NCBI GenBank assembly: GCA_016800925.1
Contig: JABCPU010000023.1
Coordinates: 304,441-368,440 of the forward strand
DNA from: Suillus spraguei
Taxonomy: Eukaryota > Basidiomycota > Agaricomycetes > Boletales > Suillaceae
Length of the DNA: 64,000 nt
Direction: 5' to 3'
Each line of letters opens with the position of its first letter. The first letter of the stretch is position 1. Made by a program: the position numbers and the translations under genes. The notes beneath the pieces are model-generated. The model ran no database searches. It saw nothing but the letters and a program-made list of their open reading frames with translations, and was not told the origin of the DNA. This document shows, in pieces, positions 58,621 through 64,000 of the stretch.

Positions 58621-59739
58621 ATGTCTATAGGAAACTCCACTCGTCCAAAGACTGTCTTACTCCTTTTAGCATTGCCAGCGGCATCACTCGCTTACCGCAC
58701 ACTGTACCACTTGCCGCACCATGTTCCACATACCAATGTCCTTCCATGTCCTTGCTGCGTCCGCATAGCTCCATTTGGTGCGTAGTTTGTACATGACCAT
58801 TTATCACTGATTCCACAGCAAGTCTTATTCCATGTTGCCTCATGCCACAGCTGCCTTGCACTACATTTATATATGGTGGTTACTGCACCTGAGCACTACT
58901 GATTTTGCCTAGAGCATTCCGAGTACATACAATTTAGGATATAAGCACCGCATAGCCCACACAATACAGTACCTTATTTTCACCATACTATAGGTCAGGA
59001 TTAGTGTCTAGCTCTGGATCTACCCAGTAGTGGACTTAGTCTTTAAAGTTTCTTTACTGCTTGTTAATCAATTTCGCTCATTCACCGTTACCGCTGGCAC
59101 ACCGCTAGATTCTCAACCCCTATTTTGACTGGACTTCACGCTCACTGCTGCTTTACTGCTGAAAGTACTGCAGATTTCTTTACTGTTTCTTTGCACCACT
59201 CGCGCTTTACTGCTACTGCTGACATTATCGCTTGTCATTACTCACTTGACACTACATTTCCAAGCATTGTTTCAACCACGGTAGTACCACTACGTACGAC
59301 GCTAGTTCTGGCAGCACCTTCGCTAGCTGCGGCAACTTACCACTGACCACAATGCTACACTCGCACACTGGTTTGACTAGGATTAGACTATACTAACAGG
59401 CATCCCCTTTATGGTCGAACACTCTTGTTTGACAAGTGAAGCAGACTAGACAGAGCACAAGACTCACATACTAACTTAAGAGGTAGTTTATCTACAGCCC
59501 AGGTTAGGTTGTATCTTTACAGCGGCTGAGGTATGCACTTACTGTCATTCATATTTACTTTATATCTGACTATGTAGTAGCGCGGTATACACCGCTTTGA
59601 CTTAGGTGAATAACAGTCATTCTCTCATCCTTCCTTTGGATAGCGGCTGAGCATGGTATATGCCGCTTTTACTTAGTTTTGTCAGATGGATATTATTCTG
59701 TCTTCAGATAATATATTTTTGCTAGCTGAGGGTGACTAT
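58621..59739. other. unassigned repeat-region DNA
   Basis: No gene seen. From 59030 to 59340 there are many TTACTGCT/TTACCGCT words (for example TTTACTGCTGCTTTACTGCT-like runs), also found at the right edge of the window (63940-63980). This may be a degraded LTR or leader of another retroelement. Confidence 0.35.
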
Positions 59740-60765
59740 CACTTGTATTTAATTTACTCCAGGCCCAAAAACATGAGCCTGCATCATAACAAGACCATAA
59801 CAGTGGTATTTTGCAAATCACAAGCTTATTGGTCAACTGTCACTCGGAGGTATATATTGAACGGAAGAACAAACAATGTTCCAATATATCTCAATGCTAA
59901 ACCTGCTTCTTCATTGACAATAAGCTTCAACAAGACAGTAAATGCAAACCTGTGCCTATTGCATGTCTACTTGTCAGCCGTCACTTGAAGCCCTATGTTA
60001 CACAGCAGTGCCTACAATAGTCTGAGATATCTTGAAGTTTATCCTGCTTCTTTATCGAGGACAGGCTTCAGCAAAACCTCAAAAGCAGATACGTGGATAT
60101 TGCACATTTATTTCTTCATTGTGGCTCGAAGCTATATGTGCCACAGTGGCCCTGACAATGATCTAAGGTATCTCAAAGTCATATTGCTTCTTCATCAATG
60201 AATAGTTTGAGCAAAACCCTAACACAGCCACATGCTTATCACACATCTATTTGTTGGCTGTTGCTTGGATTCATATATTACACAGCAGCGCCAACAATGA
60301 TCTAAGGTATCTCAAAGTCGATCCTGCCTCCTTGTTGACAACAGGCTGAAGCAAGATCTTGAACATAGACACATGCATATTGCATGCATATTCGTTGGTT
60401 TGTGACTTGGAGCTATATGGTGCATAGTGGCATCGCCAATGATCTATGGTATGTTAAAATCACTCCTGCATCCTCATTCATGACAACTTTCAGCAAGAGC
60501 TCGAACACAGACATGTGCATATTGTACATCTATTTGTTTGTTTGCCCCTTGGGGCCATATGTTATACAGTGGTGCCAATAATGATCTAAGACATTTCAAA
60601 GCTGATCCTGCTTCTTCATTGATGCACAGCTTCAACAAGACCATAAACACAGCCATGTGCTCATGGCATGTTAATTTGTCAGTTATCACTCAGAGCTATA
60701 CATTACATGGAAGAGCAAAAAATGCTCTAAAATGTGGTAGAGTCAATATAATTTCTCAATGAACA
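59740..60765 (+). repeat. tandem array, 141-bp period (47 codons), about seven units
   Basis: The landmark CCTGCTTCTTCATTGA recurs with its G at 59905, 60046, 60186, 60326, 60468 and 60610, i.e. every 140-142 bp, preceded by an additional partial unit. Other constant parts are AATGATCTAAGGTATCTCAAAGT, here split as AATGATCTAAG and GTATCTCAAAG, and ACATGTGCATATTGCA. Read on the plus strand, most of the array is open and translates to a repeated peptide of the form NDLRYLKVDPASS...F.KT.NT.MCILHIYL, with a stop between the first two long frames and one frame change near 60200-60384. Confidence 0.7.
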
Positions 60766-61273
60766 GAGTTGTTGATTTGTCACATATAAGCACTAGTTGT
60801 CTGGTGAGGCCATTCATTCAGGAAAATCCAAAACTCTAGATTGTGATTTGAGTTCAAATATTTTGCAATGGGGGTGATACTCATAAATGATCAAAATTTC
60901 TTTGCATCTTCACAATTCATGCAATCTTTGGCTCTCATAACCAGGAGTAACAAAAATTACATGTACTGCTGTATCTCAGAGCTTTGGTAGGTATGTTTGT
61001 TCCATGGACTGCAAGTTTACAACCATAGCTTCATTGTCATAGATTTTAGTTATTCTTCCTACAATAATATGAATATCACGATAACATTAACATTACTATA
61101 TATAACATTAAGTGTAATTGATGTAACAGAGATTCTAGAGTTAGTCAGAGTCAAATGTGGTGAAATGAAGAAACTAGCGCTGGCCTAAGTATAAGTGCAG
61201 CGTTAATCCTACTAAAGGTGCGAGTGAGATGTTCGACCCAAGAGGACTGCAGATAGAAGCAATTCCTTCTAAG
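60766..61273. other. AT-rich unassigned DNA
   Basis: Very AT-rich, with a 63-codon plus-strand frame (60997-61188) of hydrophobic, low-complexity composition that is probably chance. No RNA gene or transposon motif seen. Confidence 0.35.
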
Positions 61274-62483
61274 TTAGTGCAAAGGAAACAATGAAGTACT
61301 AAATTGGCTGCGAGGATTCTGATTTCCAAGGGGTGCTCTTGGTGGTAGGCATTGCCGTGTTAAGGATATTAGTACCGGGGTTGGGCGCTGCACTTGCTTT
61401 GACTTGGGGTGAAACTCCTCGACCGCGTCAGCAGCTTTAGAGGATGGTCCCACTTTAGGGCTCAGTAGCATCTCGACGCCATCAAACCGCACGGTCTTTC
61501 CCTTGTCCGATTTCCTAGCAGCATATGTGTCAGCGTTATTAGCATCATACAATTCCTTGCGCCAGACATAAGTCATTAGCGTGCTCTACTTCAGTGTCTG
61601 TCCTGTGAACGGCGTTAGTGTGCAAGAATGCAGAGGGATCGATGTCGAGCACAGCATCACACCCATGCTCAACCCGGCAGTATGTTACAGTCGTACATGC
61701 CCCTATTCATTCTCTCTTTGTCTCCTTTACTTGTATATTACATAATGTGACTCTGACTCATATGCTCAAACGCATCTGTACTATAGTTGCCTTCCTTCTT
61801 TGGATACGCACTTACATTCTCATGACTCTCTTGATCCGTGCGCACATATTGACCTATTTAAGCACATTGTATTATGCTTGTATACTTTACTTTAATCTTA
61901 CTGGGTTTTACCTGGAACATCCTTCGCTTAGGTCTCCAACCTAAGTTGTCTTGAATCATCTCTAAGTCTAAGCACTCCTTAGTCTTAGTCTCTATTCTCG
62001 TAGAACCTCTTAGACTTGTCTTTGAGGCTGAACCCTTGATCGTACTCGGAACGCATTCTTTGTACTTTCACCTGTCCTCTTCTGGACATTGTAGAACTTC
62101 CCAGCAGACCGTCCATGTCTTTTCACTGTCGCTGGTGATGCAACCCCAGTTCGTAACACAGTACAGGTTTCCCAATACATAGTGGTAGCTCCCGTAGCGG
62201 GGCTTTCGCTCGCCAAGCGGTCAAGGCTTCGTTGGAAATCAGGACCAAGATGAGGGACCGCATTGCCGTTAGGCAGAACTATGCATCCGTTCCTATTAAT
62301 GATCTCACCATCACATATGTACGCTTCCTTGACCGTGCAATCCAGCATCTTGTGCAGACCACTGCAAAAGTGGCACATCATGGGTGCATACTGCGTGTAC
62401 TCTCGCTTGATCACAACGGCAGGATTGGCTGGTTGTGTCTGCGGTTGCGGTGATGCCTGTTTGAGCAGTGGAAGATTTAGCAT
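61274..62483 (-). pseudogene. gag-protease remnant of a second Gypsy family, split by a solo LTR
   Basis: Right part (62164-62483): MLNLPLLKQASPQPQTQPAN, MMCHFCSGLHKMLDC (zinc knuckle C-x2-C-x3-H-x4-C), ICDGEIINRNGCIVLPNGNA and YWETC. After the inserted LTR the left part gives AVLDIDPSAFLHTNAVHRT in one frame and YVWRKELYDANNADTYAARK and KGKTVRFDGVEMLLSPK in another. I know this order (knuckle, NGR-type segment, YVWRK..., VRFDGVEM) from mushroom Gypsy gag-pol proteins. Frames are broken independently of the LTR insertion. Confidence 0.7.
61683..62158 (+). repeat. solo LTR with CAGTA target-site duplication
   Basis: 476 bp beginning TGTTACAGTCGTACATGCC and ending CCCAGTTCGTAACA; it is the reverse orientation of the LTR at 51374-51848, so strand here follows the canonical 5'-3' direction of the element. 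Perfect 5-bp duplication CAGTA at 61678-61682 and 62159-62163. No internal element sequence adjoins it. Confidence 0.88.
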
Positions 62484-63384
62484 ATGCCGGCGAGTGTTAA
62501 GACCATACTCAAGGGTAGAGAGATCCGAAGGGCTTTGGCCTCAGTTCGTGCACTGTGCCCCTTTCTCGAGTAATGCCCCTTATTTCAGGGAGGAGTTATT
62601 TGTCCGAAGACCGGAAGGAGTTGCATGATGGATCTGGGTGTCCGAAGGTATTGGATATGATACGTCCGAAGGTTATTCGGAACGTAAGAAGAGGACAGAG
62701 ATTAAGGCTAGTTTTGGAATGAGTTCCTAACTAGAAACTAACGGAGGTAAGACTATCCGAAGATAGAGTCGGAGATATAGACTATAGGAATCAATCCTAA
62801 GTCTCGGAAGGTGACTTAAAGTGGAAAGTGGCTTAAGTCCGGAGGAAGCAGAATGAGTAGAATCTAAGATGATATTTGAACTAAGGTTCTATGGAGATCT
62901 ACAAGTGGTTTATATACTGTAAGTATCTAAGATGGATAATCAGCAAGTCCGGGACCGAGGGCTATGTACGAAGTGTAACGGAAGTCTATTAGTTAATGCA
63001 CAGCGGATCAGTAAGCATGAATCGGAAATGAACACAGGAAACGGATCAGTGACACAGGACGGAAATATAAACAGCTGGAATACCAGAAACAGGAGGAATG
63101 ACGAAAGGAGATAGACGCAGATATACACAAGGGAGTTAAGGTGCGAGAAGTGAGCACATTCGGATGGGTGGTCCGGACAGGATCTGTGGACTGGACGGAT
63201 ATGGAATCGATCAGATCTGAATCGGATATGGTTGGATCTGAGATTAGAAGTATGGTATATGACACTACTACCAACAAGCGAGTTAGCGTTAATGCCGTGC
63301 TAGTCAACGAGTTTAGGTATCATGCCTAGCGCTAGGGAACAGATGAAGTATTGGGAGCGTTACTGCTCATGAGGTGCTGACAGA
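62484..63384. other. purine-rich unassigned DNA, LTR-like
   Basis: The word TCCGAAG occurs five times (62524, 62603, 62641, 62665, 62756). The strand is strongly purine-biased to about 63130. It may be a degraded LTR or leader of the element whose protease follows at 63385. No coding gene supported. Confidence 0.3.
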
Positions 63385-63825
63385 CGAGTGGTCACAGAGC
63401 ACTTTGCGCCGCTGCGGGCTATCATGGCCATTACCAAGGGGCAGGTCTTGACATGTACATTGGACCAGGGTGCTGATGTCTTGTCATGCTGGCAAGAGTT
63501 TGGCGTGCGCTGGGTTCCACACCGCTGAGACCAGACCAACAAGATCAACATGGAGTCGGCTAACACATCTACCAACAAGATGCTGGGAGTCATTGTGAAC
63601 CTACCGCTGGACTTTGGAACTGGTGAAATGCTGTTCCAGGTACAAGTTGTCAAGACCGCTAACTTTGATCTCTTGCTAGGAAGACCATTCTACATGATGA
63701 CAGCATGTAACACTGAGGACACGCCAAGCGGCGAGCAGGACCTTACGCTCACTGACCCCAATAATGGCAAGGTCATCTGCATACCCACACAGCCATGGGT
63801 AAAGAAATGTCAGGGTTTGCGCTAA
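63385..63825 (+). pseudogene. retropepsin-like fragment of a Gypsy element
   Basis: Frame one: FAPLRAIMAITKGQVLTCTL and DQGADVLSCWQE, ending in a TGA at about 63523. It continues in line with NMESANTSTNKMLGVIVNL and PLDFGTGEMLFQVQVVKTAN, then LLLGRPFYMMTACNTED and LTLTDPNNGKVICIPT, stopping at 63823-63825. The LLGRPF motif and the ITDPNTGK-like end are those of mushroom Gypsy protease regions. The expected active-site triad (D-S/T-G) reads D-Q-G here. It is in the opposite direction to the gag remnant at 61274-62483. Confidence 0.65.
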
Positions 63826-64000
63826 GTGCCTGGCAACATCAACCAAGCAGGATTTTTAAAGATCGATGAGCCGCACATGGCACGGGGAGACTCCCAAACA
63901 TTTCATTCTTCTTCTTCTTTTCGTTTCTCAGAAACCAATTACCGCTAAAGTTACCGCTAAAGTTACTGCTACCGTATCAAGTTTCCACTGACCGCATACT
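63826..64000. other. right edge, repeat-like
   Basis: A CT-rich tract (CTTCTTCTTCTTTTC near 63908) is followed by TTACCGCTAAAG repeated twice and TTACTGCT, echoing 59030-59340. No gene. Confidence 0.35.

Noticed and set aside
51369..58625. Target-site duplication of the full Gypsy element
   Set aside because: Flanking pentamers CATGC and ATGTC differ, so no duplication can be claimed.
49450..60765. CRISPR-like arrays
   Set aside because: Repeat periods of 141-151 bp without short repeat/unique spacer structure, and the DNA is fungal nuclear.
60997..61188. 63-codon plus-strand frame in AT-rich DNA
   Set aside because: Low-complexity Ile/Thr/Leu composition expected from AT-rich sequence.

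Overview
The window is nuclear DNA of a filamentous basidiomycete, most likely a mushroom-forming Agaricomycete. The evidence is the many short (about 48-60 nt) GT-AG introns, the mix of housekeeping genes, an F-box protein of the type common in agarics, two Zn(II)2Cys6 regulators and chromodomain Ty3/Gypsy retroelements. All gene models below were spliced by eye from open frames, GT/AG junctions and remembered family motifs. Exact exon borders are firm only where stated.

Layout. From 1 to about 48.2 kb the DNA is a gene-dense euchromatic block. In order it holds: a GDP-mannose transporter (VRG4, minus, cut by the left edge); a cation-diffusion-facilitator-like membrane protein (plus); an F-box protein with one frame break (minus); clathrin heavy chain (minus); a PQ-loop protein of the SLC66A2/Any1 type (minus); a Zn2Cys6 factor (plus); a PX-BAR sorting nexin Snx41/Atg20 (minus); the ribosome-biogenesis factor BFR2/AATF (minus); a large acidic, possibly Ifh1/CRF1-like protein (plus); the small GTPase RHO3 (minus); a second Zn2Cys6 factor (minus); a coiled-coil protein (minus); a CUE/CCCH/Smr-domain protein (minus); TSR4/PDCD2 (minus); the zinc transporter MSC2 (plus); an F-box-like pseudogene (minus); and the ALG2 mannosyltransferase (plus).

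From about 49.4 kb to the right edge the character changes abruptly to repeats. First comes a tandem array of about 150-bp units that resemble tRNA-Leu(CAA) followed by T runs on the minus strand. It is followed by a patch of GGGCCC palindromes and a 7.25-kb chromodomain Ty3/Gypsy element (51374-58620, minus). That element has a truncated 5' LTR, several frame breaks and an extra zinc-knuckle ORF between integrase and the 3' LTR. Next is a second tandem array with a 141-bp (47-codon) period. The window ends with decayed gag and protease pieces of a different Gypsy family, one of them split by a solo LTR with a perfect 5-bp target duplication.

The genes are mostly unrelated housekeeping functions, not a pathway cluster. 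Loose themes are membrane trafficking (clathrin, sorting nexin, Any1-like, Rho3), Golgi/ER glycosylation (VRG4, ALG2), zinc/cation transport (CDF-like, MSC2) and ribosome production (BFR2, TSR4, possibly Ifh1-like). The most unusual material is in the repeat region: the tRNA-like array, the codon-periodic array and the downstream zinc-knuckle ORF of the Gypsy element.
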